From Hungateiclostridiaceae bacterium UBA3922 (GTDB taxonomy: Bacteria > Bacillota > Clostridia > Acetivibrionales > DTU013): a stretch of 17,335 bases of DNA. Positions 1 to 6,112 of the stretch are shown in pieces. The position numbers and the translations under genes are program-made. Each line of letters opens with the position of its first letter. Position 1 is the first letter of the stretch. The notes under the pieces were generated by a model. It was not told the origin of the DNA. It searched no databases and was given only the letters and a program-made list of their open reading frames with translations. Location: NCBI GenBank assembly GCA_002386045.1, contig DGEQ01000124.1, positions 1,980 through 19,314 of the forward strand. Direction: 5' to 3'.

Positions 1-267
1 AAGGAAAGGCAGCCGCAGACGGGATTCCTTATAGAAGACTGTTCGGCTGCAATCCAGAACATGCTGCTTGCCGTACACGGCATGGGGCTCGGTGCGGTCT
101 GGTGCGGATTGTACCCGGTGATCCACCTGACACGAAGAATGAAGCAGCTTCTTTCGCTGCCCGAAACGATAATCCCGGTAGGGATGATATCCATAGGGCA
201 TAAAGGTGAGGAAAGGGCGGCAGCGGACAGGTTCGACGATACAAAGATACACTACGAACGATGGTGA
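1..267 (+). CDS. Nitroreductase family protein, C-terminal part (5' truncated by window edge)
   Basis: The reading frame is open from base 1 to a TGA at 265-267 and gives the last 88 residues of a protein. The segment around residues 13-32 (DCSAAIQNMLLAVHGMGLGA, then VWCGLYP) is the typical flavin-fold helix and strand of small FMN-dependent nitroreductases. It is followed by the usual stretch with a leucine-rich helix, LPETIIPVGMISIGHKGEE and a C-terminal tail. Family members use NAD(P)H to reduce nitro compounds, quinones or other electron acceptors in the cytoplasm; the substrate cannot be told from this part. The FMN-binding N-terminal Arg/Ser motif lies outside the window. The 3' end overlaps the convergent small membrane gene by 16 bp. 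Confidence 0.85.
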   Translation, partial: KERQPQTGFLIEDCSAAIQNMLLAVHGMGLGAVWCGLYPVIHLTRRMKQLLSLPETIIPVGMISIGHKGEERAAADRFDDTKIHYERW

Positions 268-539
268 GAAAAAACGTAATCCATGACAACGCCGCCGATA
301 ATCGCTTCAGCGGCCAGTATGAAACTTGTCTTCACCAGTTCCTTGGATACCATGTCGAAATGTGGATCATACGGTAACACAGTATTATTGAGTATGACCA
401 GCACGGATCCTGTCACGAAAAGGGCAAGGAATACGAACAACCCGGATTTTATCAGGATTTTGGAGGTTTTATGCATCCCGTTGAAAGCAGCCAGTATTTT
501 ATTTGTGTTTTTTGAACGGTTTGACTGTCCTGACCGCAT
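252..539 (-). CDS. Small two-helix membrane protein, function unknown
   Basis: A 95-residue protein starting MRSGQSNRSKNTNK. I chose the ATG at 539 because an AAAGGGGG ribosome binding site lies 7 nt upstream; the in-frame GTG at 557 lies upstream of that site. The N-terminal 30 residues are polar and basic. Two hydrophobic segments follow, about residues 31-50 (SGLFVFLALFVTGSVLVIL) and 70-88 (KTSFILAAEAIIGGVVMDYVF), with a loop containing LPYDPHFDMVSKE. By the positive-inside rule both ends should be cytoplasmic. I do not recognise the family. The coding strand is open and hydrophobicity is well organised, so this is more likely real than the overlapping plus-strand frame at 283-564. It runs tail-to-tail into the nitroreductase gene with a 16-bp overlap, so the two mRNAs would be complementary at their 3' ends. 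Confidence 0.6.
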   Translation of the reverse strand: MRSGQSNRSKNTNKILAAFNGMHKTSKILIKSGLFVFLALFVTGSVLVILNNTVLPYDPHFDMVSKELVKTSFILAAEAIIGGVVMDYVFSHHRS

Positions 540-587
540 ATCCAGACCCCCTTTCACAGAATGACCATGCAGTCGGCCTACTACAGC

Positions 588-616
588 ATGTTAACATAAT
601 GTTGCGTCCTCATCAA
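588..616 (-). promoter_or_regulatory. Candidate sigma-A promoter for the small membrane protein
   Basis: On the minus strand, TTGATG (611-616) and TAACAT (588-593) are separated by exactly 17 nt. Transcription would start near 581, giving a leader of about 40 nt before the ATG at 539. Both boxes deviate from consensus by one or two bases, so this is a plausible rather than certain promoter. Confidence 0.45.
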
Positions 617-657
617 GTGCCATTCTTTGCCAGCGACTGTACTGATCGAGAAAAATG

Positions 658-666
658 TGGTAAAAT
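658..666 (+). promoter_or_regulatory. Candidate extended -10 promoter for the HD-GYP gene
   Basis: TGG followed by TAAAAT (661-666) forms an extended -10 element (TGn plus -10 box). No good -35 box lies 16-18 nt upstream, which is tolerated at extended -10 promoters. Predicted start near 673, about 38 nt before the ATG at 711. Confidence 0.4.
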
Positions 667-710
667 GTAGATACCGTCGAATCGGTGAGGGAACAAAAGA
701 GGAGATTCCC

Positions 711-1748
711 ATGAGAAAGATTTTCATTGGTGTCCATGACTGCAAACCCGGCATGAGGATCGCCGAGGATATCTTCAATGAGTATGGGGCATTGGTGGTT
801 GCAGACGGTACGGTTCTCGACGACCATATCATCAGCCGCATCTCCAGACTTGGATTTAACAGGATAAAGATCTACGACAGCGTGGAAAACCTCATTGAGG
901 TCAGCAACTCGGAGCTTTTCAGGGCACAGTACAATGAAAACGTCAACCATGTCAAAAGTATCCTCCACGACATATCCAGCGGAAAGGAAATTGACGCTGA
1001 ACGGGTGAACTATGCGACAAGCTCGATCCTTTCGAAGATAAATGAAAACAGGGAGATCGTCGAATGTATTTCCGAAATGCGTGCCGCCGGCGAATACCTG
1101 TATACCCACAGCATAAACGTGGCCCTTCTGTCCATGCTGCTCGGTAAATGGCTAAAGTATGATTACTTCAGGCTCAAATCCCTCGTGACATCAGCTTTCC
1201 TCCATGATATCGGAAAGAGCAGGATCCCGCCGGAAATACTGAACAAACCGGGCTCCCTCGACGAGAATGAATTCGAGGAAATAAAGAAGCACTGCATTAT
1301 CGGGTACAAGCTTGCGGAATCGTTCACCGGCATGAACGAGGATATCCTGGCAGGCATACTCCAGCATCATGAAAGGGAGGACGGATCAGGATATCCCTTT
1401 GGCCTTACTGGTGACAGGATAAATGAAACAGCCAAGATAATAGCTGTCGCAGACATATACGACGCGATGACTTCAAACAGGTTTTACAGGGAAAGGGCAT
1501 GTCCGTTCGAGGTGATCGGCTATATCGAGAAAGAGCATATAGGCACCCTGGACCACAGGATAGCGAGCACGTTCCTCAAAAACATAGCATCCTACTATAT
1601 CGGAGAACATGTGATACTCAGCAGCGGTGAAGCGGGAGAGATCGTCTACATCAACCCTTACAACATCTCAAGGCCGATCGTCAAATGCGGTGATAAATAC
1701 ATAGACCTGTCTACTGACAGCAGTATCAGGATAGCAGAGATGGTGTGA
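711..1748 (+). CDS. HD-GYP domain protein, probable cyclic-di-GMP phosphodiesterase
   Basis: A 345-residue protein. The ATG at 711 is preceded by AAAGAGGAG with 6-nt spacing; the longer open frame from 627 has no comparable site. An N-terminal domain (about residues 1-55; PGMRIAEDIFNEYGALVVADGTVL) resembles the short beta-rich domain often found before HD-GYP. The HD-GYP domain covers about residues 125-290: H133 in THSINVALLS, the HD pair at 165-166 (FLHDIGKSRIP), HHEREDGSGYPFGL from 219 and ADIYDAMTSNRFYRE near 247. All expected metal ligands and the GYP signature are present, so it should be catalytically competent, hydrolysing c-di-GMP to pGpG or GMP. The last 45 residues form a short beta-rich tail. 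There is no membrane segment or receiver domain, so the input signal is unclear. It is transcribed alone, with a terminator just downstream. Confidence 0.9.
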   Translation: MRKIFIGVHDCKPGMRIAEDIFNEYGALVVADGTVLDDHIISRISRLGFNRIKIYDSVENLIEVSNSELFRAQYNENVNHVKSILHDISSGKEIDAERVNYATSSILSKINENREIVECISEMRAAGEYLYTHSINVALLSMLLGKWLKYDYFRLKSLVTSAFLHDIGKSRIPPEILNKPGSLDENEFEEIKKHCIIGYKLAESFTGMNEDILAGILQHHEREDGSGYPFGLTGDRINETAKIIAVADIYDAMTSNRFYRERACPFEVIGYIEKEHIGTLDHRIASTFLKNIASYYIGEHVILSSGEAGEIVYINPYNISRPIVKCGDKYIDLSTDSSIRIAEMV

Positions 1749-1790
1749 TCCCGATACGGTGTGTTGAAATTTACGATAAAAGCCTTGCAA

Positions 1791-1828
1791 AAGCGACGGT
1801 ATATAAGTTTTTATACCGGGCTTTTTTT
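1791..1828 (+). terminator. Rho-independent terminator after the HD-GYP gene
   Basis: CGGTATA (1797-1803) pairs with TATACCG (1812-1818); AAGC (1791-1794) and GCTT (1820-1823) extend the stem past a small internal loop, and a run of seven T follows. It lies 42 bp after the HD-GYP stop codon and separates that gene from the next. Confidence 0.85.
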
Positions 1829-1904
1829 ATTATTGTGTCAGTTGATGTTGGATATTAAAAGATGATATCGAAACTTTTTTGTGGGATAAGCAGGGCAAAT
1901 AAGT

Positions 1905-1910
1905 TATAAT
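1905..1910 (+). promoter_or_regulatory. Candidate -10 box for the DUF6514-like gene
   Basis: A perfect TATAAT lies 40 nt upstream of the ATG at 1950, in an AT-rich stretch after a terminator. No convincing -35 hexamer exists 16-18 nt upstream (TTGTGG is 20 nt away), so an activator or another sigma factor could be involved. Confidence 0.4.
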
Positions 1911-1949
1911 TAGCAATGCAAAATCCATGTTCTGAAGGGGGTCGCATCC

Positions 1950-2261
1950 ATGGCTTTAAGGACGCTGGAGAAACGTATAAGGGTCGGGGGGAACCAGGAA
2001 CACAGTGGGGATATGAAAAGTTTCGAACTGGAGTATTACCTGCTTGAAAGCGAAGCTGATAATGATGATGCGGCAAATAACCGCACGATCTATGGTATAG
2101 AGATAGTCAAGAAAACGGATGGCGGCTGCGTGGAAAACAGCAGGTTCGAAGGTATATTCACGGACAAGTCCAGGACCAGGGAACTGATAGGGACGCTGGC
2201 TTCAAATACCGTGACTCCGGTATCGCTGCCGTACATCCTGGATGATCTGCTGGGAATATAA
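1950..2261 (+). CDS. DUF6514-like small protein
   Basis: A 103-residue soluble protein. The ATG at 1950 follows AGGGGG with 8-nt spacing. After a basic N-terminus (ALRTLEKRIRVGG), the core reads FELEYYLLESEAD, then YGIEIVKK, an acidic stretch, ISR-type contacts replaced here by FTDKSRTRELIGTLASNTVTPVSLPYILDDLLGI. The pattern of a YxLL strand, a YGIEI strand and a C-terminal NTVTPxxLPxIxDD motif matches the DUF6514 family as I know it from Clostridia; no function is established that I can name. There are no cysteines apart from one at about residue 54, no membrane segment and no signal peptide. It is a single-gene unit between a terminator and the dnaG leader. Confidence 0.75.
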   Translation: MALRTLEKRIRVGGNQEHSGDMKSFELEYYLLESEADNDDAANNRTIYGIEIVKKTDGGCVENSRFEGIFTDKSRTRELIGTLASNTVTPVSLPYILDDLLGI

Positions 2262-2333
2262 ACTTCAGGGATAAAAAAATTTCTTTTCCGGAAGGGATAT
2301 CACCCACACGTGTAGAATATATTGCAGGTCATG

Positions 2334-2371
2334 TAAAACCTCATCTGAGTTTTGCTTGGAGCGAGGTTTTA
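2334..2371 (+). other. Long inverted repeat in the dnaG leader
   Basis: TAAAACCTC (2334-2342) and GAGGTTTTA (2363-2371) are perfect 9-bp arms around a 20-nt loop. No T run follows, so it is not a standard terminator. It could be an RNA hairpin in the leader or 3' region of the preceding gene, or a protein-binding site. Confidence 0.5.
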
Positions 2372-2452
2372 TCATTATGGCCCGGGTTTGGACCATGTGT
2401 CGGCAAAAAGAAGGAATAATGGCAAAAGTGTCGAATTTTATTAGAGTATTAC

Positions 2453-2503
2453 GCAGCCGGCGACCGTATATCATAACGTGATGGTCGTACCCGAGCCGGG
2501 TGC
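2453..2503 (+). promoter_or_regulatory. Predicted stem-loop just upstream of dnaG
   Basis: GCAGCCGG (2453-2460) pairs with CCGGGTGC (2496-2503) at 7 of 8 positions; CGACC (2461-2465) pairs with GGTCG (2483-2487); ATCAT pairs with GTGAT around an AAC loop at the tip. Internal loops separate these helices. The structure ends 37 nt before the likely dnaG start. Together with the repeat at 2334-2371 it accounts for much of the 279-bp gap between 2262 and 2540, which otherwise shows no clear promoter or gene. Confidence 0.45.
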
Positions 2504-2540
2504 ATGCAGCTGAAGTACCGGGAAAAAGGATGATGATACC

Positions 2541-4367
2541 ATCAGGTATTCGGATGAACTGATAGAGGAAATCAGGTTAAGCAATGATATAGTCGATGTC
2601 GTTTCTGAATATGTCAGGCTTGAGAAAAAGGGGAAGAATTATTTCGGCCTCTGTCCCTTCCACAGGGAAAAAACTCCCTCTTTCAGTGTCGAACCCGGAA
2701 AACAGATATTTTACTGCTTCGGCTGCGGCAAGGGCGGCAACGTTATCCATTTCATATCCCTGGCAGAAAGGCTGGACTTTGCCGATGCGGTGAAGCTGCT
2801 GGCCGACAGGGCGAAGATCCCGCTGCCGGAAAGCGACGACCCTCGCGAAAAGGAACGGACGAAACTCAGGCAGCAGGTCCAGGATATAAACCGGATAGCT
2901 GCAAGGTTTTTTTACGAAGCATTGAGATCGGGACAGGGAGAGGCTGCCGCTGAATACCTCAGGAAGAGAGGCATCACCGGGGACACTGTAAGGAAGTTCG
3001 GGCTTGGATACTCTTATGACGGATGGGACAACCTTTATGAGCACCTTAAGTCCCAGGGCATCAGCGATGAAGCAATGCTCGCGAGCGGCCTCGTTATAAA
3101 GGGCAGTTCAGGCCGCCTGTTTGACCGCTTCAGGGGAAGGCTGATGTTCCCGATCTTCGATATCAGGGGGACCGTGATAGGTTTCGGGGGACGTGTCCTC
3201 GACGATTCGCTCCCGAAATACATGAACTCTCCCGAGACTGTTTTATATAACAAAAGGAAGCATCTTTACGCACTGAATTTTGCAAAAAATAACGGAGGGG
3301 ATCAGATAATTGTTGTCGAAGGATATATGGACGCCATATCGCTGCACCAGCACGGCATAACCAATGTCGTGGCGTCCCTGGGCACAGCGCTCACCGACAG
3401 TCAGGCGCGATTGCTGAAGAAATATACCGATGAAGTCATCATTTCATATGATGCCGATACCGCCGGGCAGGCTGCAACGCTGCGAGGGTTGGAAACACTC
3501 AGTGACGCGGGCTGTGATGTACGTGTACTGACCCTGCCGGAGGGCAGGGACCCCGACGATTACGTAAGGGAGTACGGCGCGGATAAATTCAGATGGCTGG
3601 CGAATAATGCACTGCCGCTTGTGGAATATAAGATAAGAGTCATCAGAAAGCAGCACGATCTTTCAGCAACCGGAGAGAAGATCAAATTCCTCAGCAGGGC
3701 TGCAGATGTGCTGGTCAAAGTAGAAAATGCCCTTGAGCGGGAGATGTACATAAAGAAACTGGCCAGGGAATATGAAGTATCGGAAGAGGCAATGCATTCG
3801 GAAGTGATCAGGCGTACAAGACCTGCAGCAGTGCGGCGCACGAAGATGTCGAAGACTGTAGGAACGGCAGGGAAATTGATTTCTGCTGCGGAGAGTCCGA
3901 AGGAGAAGATAATCCATGGCGAACGCTTCGTACTGTCGTTATTATGTGTTGACAATAGTATATACGATGTGGTAAAAGAGCATTTTAAGATAGGAGATTA
4001 TGTCGGTGAAGAAAACAACAGGATAGCCGGAATAATATACGGGAGGATAGAGGAAGGCAGCGGTGTTTCGCCCGCAGAACTGATGAATATCGTTTCTGAT
4101 GGCGAATCGGGCATCTTTGCCAGGATCCTCAACGATGAATGCCATTGTGATGATAATGAGAAGGCTATTTTGGGTAAAATTAGGGACATAGAACTTATGA
4201 AGACCGAGATGAGACGGGACCAGATAATCGACCTGCTGAAAAACAAAAGCAGGCTTTCAGAAAACGAGGTGGACAAACTGGAATCGGAGTTGAGGGAATT
4301 GATCCAGGAACTGAAAAGGATAAAGGAAAACCCCGAATACGGGAAAGAAAGGAGGGGCCGGAGGTGA
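2541..4367 (+). CDS. dnaG: DNA primase DnaG, with apparent non-canonical ATC start
   Basis: Synthesises RNA primers for replication at the fork, working with the replicative helicase. Taken from the ATC at 2541 it is 608 residues, normal for DnaG. A CHC2 zinc domain (C38, H41, C59, C62; GLCPFHREKTPSFSV and FYCFGCGKGGNVI) is followed by the catalytic core and a TOPRIM domain with VVEGYMDA (E260), SYDADTAG (D304, D306) and GRDPDDY (337-340). The C-terminal third is helical and should bind the helicase. Between the in-frame stop at 2511 and the GTG at 2790 there is no ATG, GTG or TTG, yet homology is continuous from RYSDELIEEIRLSNDIVDVVSEYV at 2544. The ATC, 10 nt after AAGGA, sits where homologues start. 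A one-base error downstream of the ATGs at 2530/2533 is the alternative. Overlaps sigA by 4 bp. Function is certain; the exact start is not. Confidence 0.95.
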   Translation: MRYSDELIEEIRLSNDIVDVVSEYVRLEKKGKNYFGLCPFHREKTPSFSVEPGKQIFYCFGCGKGGNVIHFISLAERLDFADAVKLLADRAKIPLPESDDPREKERTKLRQQVQDINRIAARFFYEALRSGQGEAAAEYLRKRGITGDTVRKFGLGYSYDGWDNLYEHLKSQGISDEAMLASGLVIKGSSGRLFDRFRGRLMFPIFDIRGTVIGFGGRVLDDSLPKYMNSPETVLYNKRKHLYALNFAKNNGGDQIIVVEGYMDAISLHQHGITNVVASLGTALTDSQARLLKKYTDEVIISYDADTAGQAATLRGLETLSDAGCDVRVLTLPEGRDPDDYVREYGADKFRWLANNALPLVEYKIRVIRKQHDLSATGEKIKFLSRAADVLVKVENALEREMYIKKLAREYEVSEEAMHSEVIRRTRPAAVRRTKMSKTVGTAGKLISAAESPKEKIIHGERFVLSLLCVDNSIYDVVKEHFKIGDYVGEENNRIAGIIYGRIEEGSGVSPAELMNIVSDGESGIFARILNDECHCDDNEKAILGKIRDIELMKTEMRRDQIIDLLKNKSRLSENEVDKLESELRELIQELKRIKENPEYGKERRGRR

Positions 4368-5497
4368 AGACGCAGAACAACGGAAAGGGCAGCAACAATA
4401 ACAATAACACCAGCAATATCAATAACAGGAAAACGATCCTGAAAGAGCTGATCGAAAAAGGCAAAGCCAAGGGCATGCTGACATATAAAGAGATAATGGA
4501 CGCTTTTGAAGAAGTCGAACTCGAACCGGAGCAGATAGAGAAGATATATGAGACGATCGAGAACATGGGCATCGATGTCGTCGGTGATATTGACGCTGAA
4601 ATAAAGGAACTGCAGAATATCGAGAATATCGATGAAGATGTGGACGACCTTACTCTTCCTGAAGGCATCAGCATCGACGACCCTGTCAGGATGTACCTGA
4701 AGGAGATAGGAAAAGTTCCGCTTCTGACCGCCGAGGAAGAGGTGCAGTTGGCCCTTGCGATGGAGAAAGGAGACAAGGAGGCGAAAAGGAGACTGGCCGA
4801 AGCCAATCTCCGCCTTGTGGTGAGCATAGCCAAAAGATATGTGGGCAGGGGCATGCTGTTCCTCGACCTCATACAGGAGGGGAACCTGGGGCTGATAAAA
4901 GCCGTTGAAAAGTTTGATTACAGGAAAGGATTCAAGTTCAGTACCTATGCCACGTGGTGGATCAGGCAGGCGATAACCAGGGCTATCGCCGACCAGGCAA
5001 GGACTATCAGGATACCTGTGCATATGGTAGAAACCATCAACAAGCTCATACGCGTATCGAGACAGTTGCTCCAGGAACTGGGAAGGGATCCGACGCCCGA
5101 AGAGATAGCAAAAGAAATGAACATGTCTGTCGAGAAAGTCAGGGAGATAATGAAGATCTCGCAGGAGCCGGTATCCCTTGAAACGCCGATAGGTGAAGAA
5201 GAGGACAGCCACCTTGGAGATTTCATACCTGACGATGATGTTCCTGCGCCTGCTGAAGCTGCTGCTTTCACATTGCTAAAGGAACAGTTGCTCAATGTCC
5301 TGGACACGCTGACACCAAGGGAGGAGAAAGTCCTGAGGCTCAGGTTCGGCCTTGACGACGGACGTGCGCGTACACTCGAGGAAGTCGGCAAAGAGTTCAA
5401 TGTGACGAGGGAGCGGATCAGGCAGATCGAGGCGAAAGCACTGCGCAAGCTCAGGCATCCCAGCAGGAGCAAGAAGCTGAAAGATTACCTGGATTGA
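4364..5497 (+). CDS. sigA: Housekeeping sigma factor SigA/RpoD
   Basis: The primary sigma-70 subunit directing RNA polymerase to -35/-10 promoters; 377 residues, similar to Bacillus SigA. The GTG start at 4364 overlaps the dnaG stop (GTGA) and has GGAGG 8 nt upstream, implying translational coupling. Region 1.1 spans about residues 22-80; region 1.2 starts at DDPVRMYLKEIG (105-116); region 2 includes RLAEANLRLVVSIAKRYVGRG and the -10 recognition helix with FSTYATWWIRQAITRAI (192-208); region 3 covers about 215-290; region 4 starts at LTPREEKVLRLRFGL (316-330) and its helix-turn-helix includes VTRERIRQIEAKALRKLR (347-364). Residues 5-22 are asparagine-rich (NNNNNTSNINN), an unusual insertion before region 1.1. 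The dnaG-sigA order is the Gram-positive version of the macromolecular synthesis operon; rpsU is not adjacent. Confidence 0.98.
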   Translation: MKTQNNGKGSNNNNNTSNINNRKTILKELIEKGKAKGMLTYKEIMDAFEEVELEPEQIEKIYETIENMGIDVVGDIDAEIKELQNIENIDEDVDDLTLPEGISIDDPVRMYLKEIGKVPLLTAEEEVQLALAMEKGDKEAKRRLAEANLRLVVSIAKRYVGRGMLFLDLIQEGNLGLIKAVEKFDYRKGFKFSTYATWWIRQAITRAIADQARTIRIPVHMVETINKLIRVSRQLLQELGRDPTPEEIAKEMNMSVEKVREIMKISQEPVSLETPIGEEEDSHLGDFIPDDDVPAPAEAAAFTLLKEQLLNVLDTLTPREEKVLRLRFGLDDGRARTLEEVGKEFNVTRERIRQIEAKALRKLRHPSRSKKLKDYLD

Positions 5498-5541
5498 CGC
5501 TCCGGCCGAAGCTTTGCGGAATAAATGGGCGAAAACAGCAG

Positions 5542-5558
5542 AAAGCATGTGATGCTTT
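5542..5558 (+). other. Small perfect hairpin after sigA
   Basis: AAAGCAT and ATGCTTT form a 7-bp stem with a 3-nt GTG loop 44 nt after the sigA stop. There is no T run, so it is not a classical terminator; it could stabilise the 3' end of the dnaG-sigA message. The rest of 5498-5590 shows nothing else. Confidence 0.35.
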
Positions 5559-5590
5559 GGACGCAGAGCATTATTTGGGAAAAAAAGCTC

Positions 5591-5619
5591 TTGACCTGTA
5601 CGCTGCAGGTAAGTATAAT
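5591..5619 (+). promoter_or_regulatory. Strong sigma-A promoter for the tRNA operon
   Basis: TTGACC (5591-5596), a 17-nt spacer and a perfect TATAAT (5614-5619). Transcription would start about 5626, only 8 nt before the tRNA-Asn 5' end, a typical arrangement for stable RNA genes. Confidence 0.9.
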
Positions 5620-5633
5620 TATACTTGTTTCGT

Positions 5634-5709
5634 TCCTCAATAGCTCAGTTGGTAGAGCATGCGGCTGTTAACCGCAGGGTCGTAGGTTCGAGTCCTACTT
5701 GAGGAGCCA
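5634..5709 (+). tRNA. tRNA-Asn (anticodon GUU)
   Basis: Full cloverleaf of 76 nt with encoded CCA. The acceptor arms TCCTCAA and TTGAGGA pair over 7 bp with G discriminator. The D arm has AGTTGGTAGA, the anticodon stem TGCGG/CCGCA holds the loop CTGTTAA with GTT at 5667-5669, and the T arm contains GTTCGAGTC. First gene of a two-tRNA transcript. Confidence 0.97.
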
Positions 5710-5712
5710 TTC

Positions 5713-5789
5713 GGGCCTTTAGCTCAGTTGGTCAGAGCAACCGGCTCATAACCGGTTGGTCCGGGGTTCGAGTCCCTGAAGGCCCACCA
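5713..5789 (+). tRNA. tRNA with CAU anticodon, probably elongator tRNA-Met
   Basis: Full cloverleaf of 77 nt with encoded CCA. The acceptor arms GGGCCTT and AAGGCCC pair over 7 bp with A discriminator; the anticodon stem ACCGG/CCGGT carries the loop CTCATAA with CAT at 5747-5749; the T arm is CGGGG TTCGAGT CCCTG. The first pair G1-C72 excludes initiator tRNA, which has a mismatch there. Elongator Met is the most likely identity. The alternative is tRNA-Ile2, whose C34 is converted to lysidine by TilS and which also has a CAU gene sequence; sequence alone does not settle this. It lies 3 nt after tRNA-Asn and is co-transcribed. Confidence 0.92.
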
Positions 5790-5791
5790 GG

Positions 5792-5825
5792 AAGAGCGAG
5801 GAAACTTTCCTTGCTCTTATTTTTA
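5792..5825 (+). terminator. Terminator of the tRNA operon, probably bidirectional
   Basis: AAGAGCGAGGAA (5792-5803) pairs with TTCCTTGCTCTT (5807-5818) through 12 bp including one G-T pair, with a 3-nt loop and ATTTTTA after it. It begins 3 nt after the tRNA CCA end. The small minus-strand gene ends at 5828, so the same stem may end its transcript, although the trailing T run is good only on the plus strand. Confidence 0.88.
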
Positions 5826-5827
5826 TG

Positions 5828-6013
5828 TCATGTCCGAAGCCTTTTGTCGGACATCCCGTCGATCAGATGATGATCGTGCAGGTTAGCATGTACCGACAGC
5901 TTCCGTGATTCCCTGTCGGTCCTTTTGGGAACTCCGGCTGCGATCAGCGGAATGAAAGTTTCCCTGGCGGTTTCCACATCAGCGGCCTGTTTGCCCGAAA
6001 AACTCCTTCCCAT
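5828..6013 (-). CDS. Small hypothetical protein, 61 residues
   Basis: Starts MGRSFSGKQAADVETARETF and ends with DKRLRT. The ATG at 6013 is preceded by AGGAGGGTGAT with about 5-nt spacing, close to a perfect complement of the 16S rRNA 3' end, which is the main reason to call it. Arginine codons are mostly AGG (5 of 7), like the neighbouring genes. The protein is polar and basic, with no cysteine, no membrane segment and a His-rich stretch (HANLHDHHLIDG). I do not recognise it. It lies alone on the minus strand between the tRNA terminator and trmK. Two inverted repeats lie inside it (5831-5853 and 5892-5920), so a structured RNA with or without a coding role is an alternative. Confidence 0.55.
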   Translation of the reverse strand: MGRSFSGKQAADVETARETFIPLIAAGVPKRTDRESRKLSVHANLHDHHLIDGMSDKRLRT

Positions 6014-6046
6014 CGTATCACCCTCCTATTCGGGCCTGTTTTGGTG

Positions 6047-6052
6047 TATAAT
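6047..6052 (+). promoter_or_regulatory. Candidate -10 box for trmK-nif3
   Basis: TATAAT preceded by TG lies 60 nt upstream of the trmK ATG at 6113; the -35 region is poor. A start near 6059 would exclude the upstream ATG at 6059 and the TTG at 6041 as trmK start codons. The reverse strand reads TTAAATTATACAC here, so divergent transcription of the small minus-strand gene may use the same AT-rich patch. Confidence 0.45.
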
Positions 6053-6112
6053 TTAAGCATGCGCAAAACAGGACAGGATTATAACGGAACAGAGCAACGG
6101 ACGGTGGAAGCA

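Noticed and set aside
2306..2313. ACACGTGT palindrome after the DUF6514-like gene
   Set aside because: A lone 8-bp palindrome with no second copy in view is expected by chance.
2377..2481. 34-codon plus-strand frame in the dnaG leader (MARVWTMCRQ...)
   Set aside because: Only a weak GAGG 10 nt upstream, no family resemblance; overlaps predicted RNA structure. A leader peptide cannot be excluded but is not supported.
2530..2562. ATGs at 2530 and 2533 as the dnaG start
   Set aside because: They are in another frame and run into a stop at 2560. No slippery heptamer is present for a programmed shift. Kept only as a possible sign of a missing base.
3998..5212. 404-codon open frame on the minus strand across dnaG and sigA
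   Set aside because: It mirrors two unmistakable plus-strand genes, has low-complexity Phe/Leu/His-rich translation, no ribosome site and no family features.
6041..6112. TTG at 6041 or ATG at 6059 as trmK start
   Set aside because: They overlap or precede the predicted transcription start and add residues not typical of TrmK.
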